Shown in pieces: positions 12,960 through 28,026 of a DNA stretch of 64,000 nt. Position numbers and translations under genes: made by a program. The notes under the pieces were generated by a model. That model was not told the DNA's origin and searched no databases. It saw only the letters and a list, made by a program, of their open reading frames with translations. The DNA comes from Sipunculus nudus (Eukaryota > Annelida > Sipuncula > Golfingiida > Sipunculidae): NCBI GenBank assembly GCA_026874595.1, contig CM049319.1, forward strand, positions 753,501-817,500, in the 5' to 3' direction. The stretch's first letter is position 1. Every line of letters starts with the position of its first letter.

Positions 12960-14425
12960 TTGGATATATTATTAAGGCCACACATTAAAACACGCAACTA
13001 CTGTCTACAATGTAATGATTTTGGATATATAACTAAGGTCACACAACAGAACACGTCACTACGGTCTATCGAAGACGACACAACAAAACACGCCTCTACA
13101 GTCTTAACTGTTATGATGTTGGATATATTATTAAGGCCACACATTGAAACACGCCAATACAGTCTGCACTGATATGGGGTTAAATATATTACTAAGGCCA
13201 CACATTAAAACACGCCAATACAGTCTGCACTGTTACGGTGTTGAATATATTACTAAGGATACACAATTAAACACGCCAATACAGTCTGCACTGATATTGG
13301 GTTGAATATATTATTAAGGCCACACATTAAAACACGCAACTACTGTCTACAATGTAATGATTTTGGATATATAACTAAGGTCACACAACAGAACACGTCA
13401 CTACGGTCTATCGAAGACGACACAACAAAACACGCCTCTACAGTCTTAACTGTTATGATGTTGGATATATTATTAAGGCCACACATTGAAACACGCCAAT
13501 ACAGTCTGCACTGTTACGGTGTTGAATATATTACTAAGGATACACAATTAAACACGCCAATACAGTCTGCACTGATATTGGGTTGAATATATTATTAAGG
13601 CCACACATTAAAACACGCAACTACTGTCTACAATGTAATGATTTTGGATATATAACTAAGGTCACACAACAGAACACGTCACTACGGTCTATCGAAGACG
13701 ACACAACAAAACACGCCTCTACAGTCTTAACTGTTATGATGTTGGATATATTATTAAGGCCACACATTGAAACACGCCAATACAGTCTGCACTGTTACGG
13801 TGTTGAATATATTACTAAGGATACACAATTAAACACGCCAATACAGTCTGCACTGATATTGGGTTGAATATATTATTAAGGCCACACATTAAAACACGCA
13901 ACTACTGTCTACAATGTAATGATTTTGGATATATAACTAAGGTCACACAACAGAACACGTCACTACGGTCTATCGAAGACGACACAACAAAACACGCCTC
14001 TACAGTCTTAACTGTTATGATGTTGGATATATTATTAAGGCCACACATTGAAACACGCCAATACAGTCTGCACTGTTACGGTGTTGAATATATTACTAAG
14101 GATACACAATTGAACACGCCAATACAGTCTGCACTGATATTGGGTTGAATATATTATTAAGGCCACACATTAAAACACGCAACTACTGTCTACAATGTAA
14201 TGATTTTGGATATATAACTAAGGTCACACAACAGAACACGTCACTACGGTCTATCGAAGACGACACAACAAAACACGCCTCTACAGTCTTAACTGTTATG
14301 ATGTTGGATATATTATTAAGGCCACACATTGAAACACGCCAATACAGTCTGCACTGTTACGGTGTTGAATATATTACTAAGGATACACAATTAAACACGC
14401 CAATACAGTCTGCACTGATATTGGG

Positions 14426-14767
14426 TTGAATATATTATTAAGGCCACACATTAAAACACGCAACTACTGTCTACAATGTAATGATTTTGGATATAAAACT
14501 AAGGTCACACAACAGAACACGTCACTACGGTCCATCGAAGACGACACAACAAAACACGCCAATACAGTCTGCACTGATATGGGGTTAAATATATTACTAA
14601 GGCCACACATTAAAACACGCCAATACAGTCTGCACTGTTACGGTGTTGAATATATTACTAAGGATACACAATTAAACACGCCAATACAGTCTGCACTGTT
14701 ACGGTGTTGAATATATTACTAAGGATACACAATTAAACACGCCAATACAGTCTGCACTGATATTGGG
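14426..14767 (+). repeat. Chimeric L: B/C' hybrid, E, extra D
   Basis: A 14426-14486; a 98-bp hybrid 14487-14584 whose head is B and whose tail is C' (switch near ACACGCC, about 14560); E 14585-14645; a D with the E-type ending TTACGGTG 14646-14706; D 14707-14767. A full C' was lost and a D gained. B also carries TATAAAAC and GGTCCATCG. Length stays 342 bp although the composition is not that of L. Confidence 0.87.
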
Positions 14768-17700
14768 TTGAATATATTATTAAGGCCACACATTAAAACA
14801 CGCAACTACTGTCTACAATGTAATGATTTTGGATATATAACTAAGGTCACACAACAGAACACGTCACTACGGTCTATCGAAGACGACACAACAAAACACG
14901 CCTCTACAGTCTTAACTGTTATGATGTTGGATATATTATTGAGGCCACACATTGAAACACGCCAATACAGTCTGCACTGATATGGGGTTAAATATATTAC
15001 TAAGGCCACACATTAAAAACCGCCAATACAGTCTGCACTGTTACGGTGTTGAATATATTACTAAGGATACACAATTAAACACGCCAATACAGTCTGCACT
15101 GTTATTGGGTTGAATATATTATTAAGGCCACACATTAAAACACGCAACTACTGTCTACAATGTAATGATTTTGGATATATAACTAAGATCACACAACAGA
15201 ACACGTCACAACGGTCTATCGAAGACGACACAACAAAACACGCCTCTACAGTCTTAACTGTTATGATGTTGGATATATTATTAAGGCCACACATTGAAAC
15301 ACGCCAATACAGTCTGCACTGTTACGGTGTTGAATATATTACTAAGGATACACAATTAAACACGCCAATACAGTCTGCACTGATATTGGGTTGAATATAT
15401 TATTAAGGCCACACATTAAAACACGCAACTACTGTCTACAATGTAATGATTTTGGATATATAACTAAGGTCACACAACAGAACACGTCACTACGGTCTAT
15501 CGAAGACGACACAACAAAACACGCCTCTACAGTCTTAACTGTTATGATGTTGGATATATTATTAAGGCCACACATTGAAACACGCCAATACAGTCTGCAC
15601 TGTTACGGTGTTGAATATATTACTAAGGATACACAATTAAACACGCCAATACAGTCTGCACTGATATTGGGTTGAATATATTATTAAGGCCACACATTAA
15701 AACACGCAACTACTGTCTACAATGTAATGATTTTGGATATATAACTAAGGTCACACAACAGAACACGTCACTACGGTCTATCGAAGACGACACAACAAAA
15801 CACGCCTCTACAGTCTTAACTGTTATGATGTTGGATATATTATTAAGGCCACACATTGAAACACGCCAATACAGTCTGCACTGTTACGGTGTTGAATATA
15901 TTACTAAGGATACACAATTAAACACGCCAATACAGTCTGCACTGATATTGGGTTGAATATATTATTAAGGCCACACATTAAAACACGCAACTACTGTCTA
16001 CAATGTAATGATTTTGGATATATAACTAAGGTCACACAACAGAACACGTCACTACGGTCTATCGAAGACGACACAACAAAACACGCCTCTACAGTCTTAA
16101 CTGTTATGATGTTGGATATATTATTAAGGCCACACATTGAAACACGCCAATACAGTCTGCACTGTTACGGTGTTGAATATATTACTAAGGATACACAATT
16201 AAACACGCCAATACAGTCTGCACTGATATTGGGTTGAATATATTATTAAGGCCACACATTAAAACACGCAACTACTGTCTACAATGTAATGATTTTGGAT
16301 ATATAACTAAGGTCACACAACAGAACACGTCACTACGGTCTATCGAAGACGACACAACAAAACACGCCTCTACAGTCTTAACTGTTATGATGTTGGATAT
16401 ATTATTAAGGCCACACATTGAAACACGCCAATACAGTCTGCACTGTTACGGTGTTGAATATATTACTAAGGATACACAATTAAACACGCCAATACAGTCT
16501 GCACTGATATTGGGTTGAATATATTATTAAGGCCACACATTAAAACACGCAACTACTGTCTACAATGTAATGATTTTGGATATATAACTAAGGTCACACA
16601 ACAGAACACGTCACTACGGTCTATCGAAGACGACACAACAAAACACGCCTCTACAGTCTTAACTGTTATGATGTTGGATATATTATTAAGGCCACACATT
16701 GAAACACGCCAATACAGTCTGCACTGATATGGGGTTAAATATATTACTAAGGCCACACATTTAAACACGCCAATACAGTCTGCACTGTTACGGTGTTGAA
16801 TATATTACTAAGGATACACAATTAAACACGCCAATACAGTCTGCACTGATATTGGGTTGAATATATTATTAAGGCCACACATTAAAACACGCAACTACTG
16901 TCTACAATGTAATGATTTTGGATATATAACTAAGGTCACACAACAGAACACGTCACTACGGTCTATCGAAGACGACACAACAAAACACGCCTCTACAGTC
17001 TTAACTGTTAGGATGTTGGATATATTATTAAGGCCACACATTGAAACACGCCAATAGAGTCTGCACTGATATGGGGTTAAATATATTACTAAGGCCACAC
17101 ATTAAAACACGCCAATACAGTCTGCACTGTTACGGTGTTGAATATATTACTAAGGATACACAATTAAACACGCCAATACAGTCTGCACTGATATTGGGTT
17201 GAATATATTATTAAGGCCACACATTAAAACACGCAACTACTGTCTACAATGTAATGATTTTGGATATATAACTAAGGTCACACAACAGAACACGTCACTA
17301 CGGTCTATCGAAGACGACACAACAAAACACGCCTCTACAGTCTTAACTGTTATGATGTTGGATATATTATTAAGGCCACACATTGAAACACGCCAATACA
17401 GTCTGCACTGTTACGGTGTTGAATATATTACTAAGGATACACAATTAAACACGCCAATACAGTCTGCACTGATATTGGGTTGAATATATTATTAAGGCCA
17501 CACATTAAAACACGCAACTACTGTCTACAATGTAATGATTTTGGATATATAACTAAGGTCACACAACAGAACACGTCACTACGGTCTATCGAAGACGACA
17601 CAACAAAACACGCCTCTACAGTCTTAACTGTTATGATGTTGGATATATTATTAAGGCCACACATTGAAACACGCCAATACAGTCTGCACTGATATGGGGT

Positions 17701-18163
17701 TAAATATATTACTAAGGCCACACATTAAAACACGCCAATACAGTCTGCACTGTTACGGTGTTGAATATATTACTAAGGATACACAATTAAACACGCCAAT
17801 ACAGTCTGCACTGATATTGGGTTGAATATATTATTAAGGCCACACATTAAAACACGCAACTACTGTCTACAATGTAATGATTTTGGATATATAACTAAGG
17901 TCACACAACAGAACACGTCACTACGGTCTATCGAAGACGACACAACAAAACACGCCTCTACAGTCTTAACTGTTATGATGTTGGATATATTATTAAGGCC
18001 ACACATTGAAACACGCCAATACAGTCTGCACTGATATGGGGTTAAATATATTACTAAGGCCACACATTAAAACACGCCAATACAGTCTGCACTGTTACGG
18101 TGTTGAATATATTACTAAGGATACACAATTAAACACGCCAATACAGTCTGCACTGATATTGGG

Positions 18164-18505
18164 TTGAATATATTATTAAGGCCACACATTAAAACACGCA
18201 ACTACTGTCTACAATGTAATGATTTTGGATATATAACTAAGGTCACACAACAGAACACGTCACTACGGTCTATCGAAGACGACACAACAAAACACGCCTC
18301 TACAGTCTTAACTGTTATGATGTTGGATATATTATTAAGGCCACACATTGAAACACGCCAATACAGTCTGCACTGATATGGGGTTAAACATATTACTAAG
18401 GCCACACATTAAAACACGCCAATACAGTCTGCACTGTTACAGTGTTGAATATATTACTAAGGATACACATTAAAACACGCAACTACTGTCTACAATGTAA
18501 TGATT
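18164..18505 (+). repeat. Second copy of D/A fusion
   Basis: Identical arrangement to 11934-12275, displaced by 6,230 bp, with the fused monomer at 18445-18505. A shared breakpoint shows the loss happened once, before the superunit was duplicated. Confidence 0.88.
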
Positions 18506-18725
18506 TTGGATATATAACTAAGGTCACACAACAGAACACGTCACTACGGTCTATCGAAGACGACACAACAAAACACGCCTCTACAGTCTTAACTGTTATA
18601 ATGTTGGATATATTATTAAGGCCACACATTGAAACACGCCAATACAGTCTGCACTGTTACGGTGTTGAATATATTACTAAGGATACACAATTAAACACGC
18701 CAATACAGTCTGCACTGATATTGGG

Positions 18726-19189
18726 TTGAATATATTATTAAGGCCACACATTAAAACACGCAACTACTGTCTACAATGTAATGATTTTGGATATATAACT
18801 AAGGTCACACAACAGAACACGTCACTACGGTCTATCGAAGACGACACAACAAAACACGCCTCTACAGTCTTAACTGTTATGATGTTGGATATATTATTAA
18901 GGCCACACATTGAAACACGCCAATACAGTCTGCACTGATATGGGGTTAAATATATTACTAAGGCCACACATTAAAACACGCCAATACAGTCTGCACTGTT
19001 ACGGTGTTGAATATATTACTAAGGATACACAATTAAACACGCCAATACAGTCTGCACTGATATTGGGTTGAATATATTATTAAGGCCACACATTAAAACA
19101 CGCCAATACAGTCTGCACTGTTACGGTGTTGAATATATTACTAAGGATACACAATTAAACACGCCAATACAGTCTGCACTGATATTGGG
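18726..19189 (+). repeat. Extra-long unit XL 2 (464 bp)
   Basis: Same order as XL 1 and exactly 6,230 bp downstream of it. It is its partner in the tandem superunit duplication, again followed by an L unit starting TTGGAT at 19190. Confidence 0.93.
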
Positions 19190-20655
19190 TTGGATATATT
19201 ATTAAGGCCACACATTAAAACACGCAACTACTGTCTACAATGTAATGATTTTGGAGATATAACTAAGGTCACACAACAGAACACGTCACTACGGTCTATC
19301 GAAGACGACACAACAAAACACGCCTCTACAGTCTTAACTGTTATGATGTTGGATATATTATTAAGGCCACACATTGAAACACGCCAATACAGTCTGCACT
19401 GATATGGGGTTAAATATATTACTAAGGCCACACATTAAAACACGCCAATACAGTCTGCACTGTTACGGTGTTGAATATATTACTAAGGATACACAATTAA
19501 ACACGCCAATACAGTCTGCACTGATATTGGGTTGAATATATTATTAAGGCCACACATTAAAACACGCAACTACTGTCTACAATGTAATGATTTTGGATAT
19601 ATAACTAAGGTCACACAACAGAACACGTCACTACGGTCTATCGAAGACGACACAACAAAACACGCCTCTACAGTCTTAACTGTTATGATGTTGGATATAT
19701 TATTAAGGCCACACATTGAAACACGCCAATACAGTCTGCACTGTTACGGTGTTGAATATATTACTAAGGATACACAATTAAACACGCCAATACAGTCTGC
19801 ACTGATATTGGGTTGAATATATTATTAAGGCCACACATTAAAACACGCAACTACTGTCTACAATGTAATGATTTTGGATATATAACTAAGGTCACACAAC
19901 AGAACACGTCACTACGGTCTATCGAAGACGACACAACAAAACACGCCTCTACAGTCTTAACTGTTATGATGTTGGATATATTATTAAGGCCACACATTGA
20001 AACACGCCAATACAGTCTGCACTGTTACGGTGTTGAATATATTACTAAGGATACACAATTAAACACGCCAATACAGTCTGGACTGATATTGGGTTGAATA
20101 TATTATTAAGGCCACACATTAAAACACGCAACTACTGTCTACAATGTAATGATTTTGGATATATAACTAAGGTCACACAACAGAACACGTCACTACGGTC
20201 TATCGAAGACGACACAACAAAACACGCCTCTACAGTCTTAACTGTTATGATGTTGGATATATTATTAAGGCCACACATTGAAACACGCCAATACAGTCTG
20301 CACTGTTACGGTGTTGAATATATTACTAAGGATACACAATTGAACACGCCAATACAGTCTGCACTGATATTGGGTTGAATATATTATTAAGGCCACACAT
20401 TAAAACACGCAACTACTGTCTACAATGTAATGATTTTGGATATATAACTAAGGTCACACAACAGAACACGTCACTACGGTCTATCGAAGACGACACAACA
20501 AAACACGCCTCTACAGTCTTAACTGTTATGATGTTGGATATATTATTAAGGCCACACATTGAAACACGCCAATACAGTCTGCACTGTTACGGTGTTGAAT
20601 ATATTACTAAGGATACACAATTAAACACGCCAATACAGTCTGCACTGATATTGGG

Positions 20656-20936
20656 TTGAATATATTATTAAGGCCACACATTAAAACACGCAACTACTGT
20701 CTACAATGTAATGATTTTGGATATAAAACTAAGGTCACACAACAGAACACGTCACTACGGTCCATCGAAGACGACACAACAAAACACGCCAATACAGTCT
20801 GCACTGATATGGGGTTAAATATATTACTAAGGCCACACATTAAAACACGCCAATACAGTCTGCACTGTTACGGTGTTGAATATATTACTAAGGATACACA
20901 ATTAAACACGCCAATACAGTCTGCACTGATATTGGG
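20656..20936 (+). repeat. Chimeric S: B/C' hybrid, E, D
   Basis: Partner of 14426 at +6,230 bp: A 20656-20716, B/C' hybrid 20717-20814, E 20815-20875, D 20876-20936. It has the same TATAAAAC and GGTCCATCG markers but lacks the additional D, so it is 281 bp long. The extra D at 14646 was gained in copy 1, or lost in copy 2, after duplication. Confidence 0.87.
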
Positions 20937-22744
20937 TTGAATATATTATTAAGGCCACACATTAAAACACGCAACTACTGTCTACAATGTAATGATTTTG
21001 GATATATAACTAAGGTCACACAACAGAACACGTCACTACGGTCTATCGAAGACGACACAACAAAACACGCCTCTACAGTCTTAACTGTTATGATGTTGGA
21101 TATATTATTAAGGCCACACATTGAAACACGCCAATACAGTCTGCACTGTTACGGTGTTGAATATATTACTAAGGATACACAATTAAACACGCCAATACAG
21201 TCTGCACTGATATTGGGTTGAATATATTATTAAGGCCACACATTAAAACACGCAACTACTGTCTACAATGTAATGATTTTGGATATATAACTAAGGTCAC
21301 ACAACAGAACACGTCACTACGGTCTATCGAAGACGACACAACAAAACACGCCTCTACAGTCTTAACTGTTATGATGTTGGATATATTATTGAGGCCACAC
21401 ATTGAAACACGCCAATACAGTCTGCACTGATATGGGGTTAAATATATTACTAAGGCCACACATTAAAAACCGCCAATACAGTCTGCACTGTTACGGTGTT
21501 GAATATATTACTAAGGATACACAATTAAACACGCCAATACAGTCTGCACTGTTATTGGGTTGAATATATTATTAAGGCCACACATTAAAACACGCAACTA
21601 CTGTCTACAATGTAATGATTTTGGATATATAACTAAGATCACACAACAGAACACGTCACAACGGTCTATCGAAGACGACACAACAAAACACGCCTCTACA
21701 GTCTTAACTGTTATGATGTTGGATATATTATTAAGGCCACACATTGAAACACGCCAATACAGTCTGCACTGTTACGGTGTTGAATATATTACTAAGGATA
21801 CACAATTAAACACGCCAATACAGTCTGCACTGATATTGGGTTGAATATATTATTAAGGCCACACATTAAAACACGCAACTACTGTCTACAATGTAATGAT
21901 TTTGGATATATAACTAAGGTCACACAACAGAACACGTCACTACGGTCTATCGAAGACGACACAACAAAACACGCCTCTACAGTCTTAACTGTTATGATGT
22001 TGGATATATTATTAAGGCCACACATTGAAACACGCCAATACAGTCTGCACTGATATGGGGTTAAATATATTACTAAGGCCACACATTAAAACACGCCAAT
22101 ACAGTCTGCACTGTTACGGTGTTGAATATATTACTAAGGATACACAATTAAACACGCCAATACAGTCTGCACTGATATTGGGTTGAATATATTATTAAGG
22201 CCACACATTAAAACACGCAACTACTGTCTACAATGTAATGATTTTGGATATATAACTAAGGTCACACAACAGAACACGTCACTACGGTCTATCGAAGACG
22301 ACACAACAAAACACGCCTCTACAGTCTTAACTGTTATGATGTTGGATATATTATTAAGGCCACACATTGAAACACGCCAATACAGTCTGCACTGTTACGG
22401 TGTTGAATATATTACTAAGGATACACAATTAAACACGCCAATACAGTCTGCACTGATATTGGGTTGAATATATTATTAAGGCCACACATTAAAACACGCA
22501 ACTACTGTCTACAATGTAATGATTTTGGATATTTAACTAAGGTCACACAACAGAACACGTCACTACGGTCTATCGAAGACGACACAACAAAACACGCCTC
22601 TACAGTCTTAACTGTTATGATGTTGGATATATTATTAAGGCCACACATTAAAACACGCCAATACAGTCTGCACTGTTACGGTGTTGAATATATTACTAAG
22701 GATACACAATTAAACACGCCAATACAGTCTGCACTGATATTGGG

Positions 22745-23262
22745 TTGAATATATTATTAAGGCCACACATTAAAACACGCAACTACTGTCTACAATGTAA
22801 TGATTTTGGATATATAACTAAGGTCACACAACAGAACACGTCACTACGGTCTATCGAAGACGACACAACAAAACACGCCTCTACAGTCTTAACTGTTATG
22901 ATGTTGGATATATTATTAAGGCCACACATTGAAACACGCCAATACAGTCTGCACTGTTACGGTGTTGAATATATTACTAAGGATACACAATTAAACACGC
23001 CAATACAGTCTGCACGCAACTATTGTCTACAATGTAATGATTTTGGATATATAACTAAGGTCACACAACAGAACACGTCACTACGGTCTATCGAAGACGA
23101 CACAACAAAACACGCCTCTACAGTCTTAACTGTTATGATGTTGGATATATTATTAAGGCCACACATTGAAACACGCCAATACAGTCTGCACTGTTACGGT
23201 GTTGAATATATTACTAAGGATACACAATTAAACACGCCAATACAGTCTGCACTGATATTGGG
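22745..23262 (+). repeat. S unit joined to a 237-bp unit by a 44-bp deletion
   Basis: The first unit (22745) ends abruptly at CTGCAC (23015) and continues directly with GCAACTATTG of an A monomer. The missing 44 bp are the last 10 of D and the first 34 of A. The triplet CAC occurs at both breakpoints (microhomology). The second unit is therefore 237 bp. This is the only large out-of-register deletion in the window. It also merges two reading frames into one 173-codon frame, a consequence of the deletion and not evidence of coding. Confidence 0.9.
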
Positions 23263-25473
23263 TTGAATATATTATTAAGGCCACACATTAAAACACGCAA
23301 CTACTGTCTACAATGTAATGATTTTGGATATATAACTAAGGTCACACAACAGAACACGTCACTACGGTCTATCGAAGACGACACAACAAAACACGCCTCT
23401 ACAGTCTTAACTGTTATGATGTTGGATATATTATTAAGGCCACACATTGAAACACGCCAATACAGTCTGCACTGTTACGGTGTTGAATATATTACTAAGG
23501 ATACACAATTAAACACGCCAATACAGTCTGCACTGATATTGGGTTGAATATATTATTACGGCCACACATTAAAACACGCAACTACTGTCTACAATGTAAT
23601 GATTTTGGATATATAAATAAGGTCACACAACAGAACACGTCACTACGGTCTATCGAAGACGACACAACAAAACACGCCTCTACAGTCTTAACTGTTATGA
23701 TGTTGGATATATTATTAAGGCCACACATTGAAACACGCCAATACAGTCTGCACTGTTACGGTGTTGAATATATTACTAAGGATACACAATTAAACACGCC
23801 AATACAGTCTGCACTGATATTGGGTTGAATATATTATTAAGGCCAAACATTAAAACACGCAACTACTGTCTACAATGTAATGATTTTGGATATATAACTA
23901 AGGTCACACAACAGAACACGTCACTACGGTCTATCGAAGACGACACAACAAAACACGCCTCTACAGTCTTAACTGTTATGATGTTGGATATATTATTAAG
24001 GCCACACATTGAAACACGCCAATACAGTCTGCACTGATATGGGGTTAAATATATTACTAAGGCCACACATTGAAACACGCCAATACAGTCTGCATTGTTA
24101 CGGTGTTGAATATATTACTAAGGATACACAATTAAACACGCCAATACAGTCTGCACTGATATTGGGTTGAATATATTATTAAGGCCACACATTAAAACAC
24201 GCAACTACTGTCTGCAATGTAATGATTTTGGATATATAACTAAGGTCACACAACAGAACACGTCACTACGGTCTATCGAAGACGACACAACAAAACACGC
24301 CTCTACAGTCTTAACTGTTATGATGTTGGATATATTATTAAGGCCACACATTGAAACACGCCAATACAGTCTGCACTGATATGGGGTTAAATATATTACT
24401 AAGGCCACACATTAAAACACGCCAATACAGTCTGCACTGTTACGGTGTTGAATATATTACTAAGGATACACAATTAAACACGCCAATACAGTCTGCACTG
24501 ATATTGGGTTGAATATATTATTAAGGCCACACATTAAAACACGCAACTACTGTCTACAATGTAATGATTTTGGATATATAACTAAGGTCACACAACAGAA
24601 CACGTCACTACGGTCTATCGAAGACGACACAACAAAACACGCCTCTACAGTCTTAACTGTTATGATGTTGGATATATTATTAAGGCCACACATTGAAACA
24701 CGCCAATACAGTCTGCACTAATATGGGGTTAAACATATTACTAAGGCCACACATTAAAACACGCCAATACAGTCTGCACTGTTACAGTGTTGAATATATT
24801 ACTAAGGATACACAATTAAACACGCCAATACAGTCTGCACTGATATTGGGTTGAATATATTATTAAGGCCACACATTAAAACACGCAACTACTGTCTACA
24901 ATGTAATGATTTTGGATATATAACTAAGGTCACACAACAGAACACGTCACTACGGTCTATCGAAGACGACACAACAAAACACGCCTCTACAGTCTTAACT
25001 GTTATGATGTTGGATATATTATTAAGGCCACACATTGAAACACGCCAATACAGTCTGCACTGTTACGGTGTTGAATATATTACTAAGGATACACAATTAA
25101 ACACGCCAATACAGTCTGCACTGATATTGGGTTGAATATATTATTAAGGCCACACATTAAAACACGCAACTACTGTCTACAATGTAATGATTTTGGATAT
25201 ATAACTAAGGTCACACAACAGAACACGTCACTACGGTCTATCGAAGACGACACAACAAAACACGCCTCTACAGTCTTAACTGTTATGATGTTGGATATAT
25301 TATTAAGGCCACACATTGAAACACGCCAATACAGTCTGCACTGATATGGGGTTAAATATATTACTAAGGCCACACATTAAAACACGCCAATACAGTCTGC
25401 ACTGTTACGGTGTTGAATATATTACTAAGGATACACAATTAAACACGCCAATACAGTCTGCACTGATATTGGG

Positions 25474-25937
25474 TTGAATATATTATTAAGGCCACACATT
25501 AAAACACGCAACTACTGTCTACAATATAATGATTTTGGATATATAACTAAGGTCACACAACAGAACACGTCACTACGGTCTATCGAAGACGACACAACAA
25601 AACACGCCTCTACAGTCTTAACTGTTATGATGTTGGATATATTATTAAGGCCACACATTGAAACACGCCAATACAGTCTGCACTGATATGGGGTTAAATA
25701 TATTACTAAGGCCACACATTAAAACACGCCAATACAGTCTGCACTGTTACGGTGTTGAATATATTACTAAGGATACACAATTAAACACGCCAATACAGTC
25801 TGCACTGATATTGGGTTGAATATATTATTAAGGCCACACATTAAAACACGCCAATACAGTCTGCACTGTTACGGTGTTGAATATATTACTAAGGATACAC
25901 AATTAAACACGCCAATACAGTCTGCACTGATATAGGG
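25474..25937 (+). repeat. Extra-long unit XL 3 (464 bp)
   Basis: Same eight-monomer order. Its A monomer carries CAATATAATG instead of CAATGTAATG, a private variant shared only with XL 4 at 30800, which lies 5,326 bp downstream. The D that closes the unit ends GATATAGGG. Confidence 0.92.
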
Positions 25938-28026
25938 TTGAATATATTATTAAGGCCAAACATTAAAACACGCAACTACTGTCTACAATGTAATGATTTT
26001 GGATATATAACTAAGGTCACACAACAGAACACATCACAACGGTCTATCGAAGACGACACAACAAAACACGCCTCTACAGTCTTAACTGTTATGATGTTGG
26101 ATATATTATTAAGGCCACACATTGAAACACGCCAATACAGTCTGCACTGATATGGGGTTAAATATATTACTAAGGCCACACATTAAAACACGCCAATACA
26201 GTCTGCACTGTTACGGTGTTGAATATATTACTAAGGATACACAATTAAACACGCCAATACAGTCTGCACTGATATTGGGTTGAATATATTATTAAGGCCA
26301 CACATTAAAACACGCAACTACTGTCTACAATGTAATGATTTTGGATATATAACTAAGGTCACACAACAGAACACGTCACTACGGTCTATCGAAGACGACA
26401 CAACAAAACACGCCTCTACAGTCTTAACTGTTATGATGTTGGATATATTATTAAGGCCACACATTGAAACACGCCAATACAGTCTGCACTGTTACGGTGT
26501 TGAATATATTACTAAGGATACACAATTAAACACGCCAATACAGTCTGCACTGATATTGGGTTGAATATATTATTAAGGCCACACATTAAAACACGCAACT
26601 ACTGTCTACAATGTAATGATTTTGGATATATAACTAAGGTCACACAACAGAACACGTCACTACGGTCTATCGAAGACGACACAACAAAACACGCCTCTAC
26701 AGTCTTAACTGTTATGATGTTGGATATAATATTAAGGCCACACATTGAAACACGCCAATACAGTCTGCACTGTTACGGTGTTGAATATATTACTAAGGAT
26801 ACACAATTAAACACGCCAATACAGTCTGCACTGATATTGGGTTGAATATATTATTAAGGCCACACATTAAAACACGCAACTACTGTCTACAATGTAATGA
26901 TTTTGGATATATAACTAAGGTCACACAACAGAACACGTCACTACGGTCTATCGAAGACGACACAACAAAACACGCCTCTACAGTCTTAACTGTTATGATG
27001 TTGGATATATTATTAAGGCCACACATTGAAACACGCCAATACAGTCTGCACTGTTACGGTGTTGAATATATTACTAAGGATACACAATTAAACACGCCAA
27101 TACAGTCTGCACTGATATTGGGTTGAATATATTATTAAGGCCACACATTAAAACACGCAACTACTGTCTACAATGTAATGATTTTGGATATATAACTAAG
27201 GTCACACAACAGAACACGTCACAACGGTCTATCGAAGACGACACAACAAAACACGCCTCTACAGTCTTAACTGTTATGATGTTGGATATATTATTAAGGC
27301 CACACATTGAAACACGCCAATACAGTCTGCACTGTTACGGTGTTGAATATATTACTAAGGATACACAATTAAACACGCCAATACAGTCTGCACTGATATT
27401 GGGTTGAATATATTATTAAGGCCACACATTAAAACACGCAACTACTGTCTACAATGTAATGATTTTGGATATATAACTAAGGTCACACAACAGAACACGT
27501 CACTACGGTCTATCGAAGACGACACAACAAAACACGCCTCTACAGTCTTAACTGTTATGATGTTGGATATATTATTAAGGCCACACATTGAAACACGCCA
27601 ATACAGTCTGCACTGATATGGGGTTAAATATATTACTAAGGCCACACATTAAAACACGCCAATACAGTCTGCACTGTTACGGTGTTGAATATATTACTAA
27701 GGATACACAATTAAACACGCCAATACAGTCTGCACTGATATTGGGTTGAATATATTATTAAGGCCACACATTAAAACACGCAACTACTGTCTACAATGTA
27801 ATGATTTTGGATATATAACTAAGGTCACACAACAGAACACGTCACTACGGTCTATCGAAGACGACACAACAAAACACGCCTCTACAGTCTTAACTGTTAT
27901 GATGTTGGATATATTATTAAGGCCACACATTGAAACACGCCAATACAGTCTGCACTGTTACGGTGTTGAATATATTACTAAGGATACACAATTAAACACG
28001 CCAATACAGTCTGCACTGATATTGGG

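Larger units (their letters stand above)
10004..16514 (+). repeat. Block 2: superunit copy 1 (6,511 bp)
   Basis: 21 units. Order: L, S, L, S, L x2, rearranged S (11934), S with fused D/A start (12215), XL, L, S x4, rearranged L (14426), L, S x5. Diagnostic variants are CACATTTAAAC in the first E (about 10250), the E variant with TTAAACATATT plus TTACAGTG (12159 and 12211), ATTGAACACG (14112), ATTGAGGCC (about 14941) and TTAAAAACCGCC (about 15015). All recur in block 3. Private to this copy is TTAGGGTG near 10903. Confidence 0.9.
16515..22463 (+). repeat. Block 3: superunit copy 2 (5,949 bp)
   Basis: 19 units: L x2, S, L x2, rearranged S (18164), S with fused start (18445), XL, L, S x4, rearranged S (20656), S, L, S, L, S. 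It matches block 2 at offsets of 6,511 bp (left end), 6,230 bp (middle, 12215-14425) and 6,450 bp (15110 region). The offset changes reflect gain or loss of whole units or monomers. Private changes are T-to-G at 19256, C-to-G at 20081, and in the L unit at 16857 ATG-to-AGG plus CAATAGAGTC. Confidence 0.9.
22464..28026 (+). repeat. Block 4: superunit copy with deleted unit (5,563 bp)
   Basis: 19 units: S x2, one deleted 237-bp unit, S x2, L x3, S, L, XL, L, S x4, L, S. Shared with block 5 at +5,326 bp: ATTACGGCC (23559), ATATAAATAAGG (about 23616), GGCCAAACATT (about 23846), CTGCAATG (about 24213), CACTAATATGGGG (about 24720) and CAATATAATG (about 25525). Shared at +5,563 bp is GGATATTTAAC in the unit at 22464. 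Confidence 0.9.

Noticed and set aside
22745-23266. 173-codon open frame, the longest in the window
   Set aside because: Created by the 44-bp deletion, which removes the unit-junction stop and restores frame between two neighbouring units. It is a duplication of the same meaningless frame.
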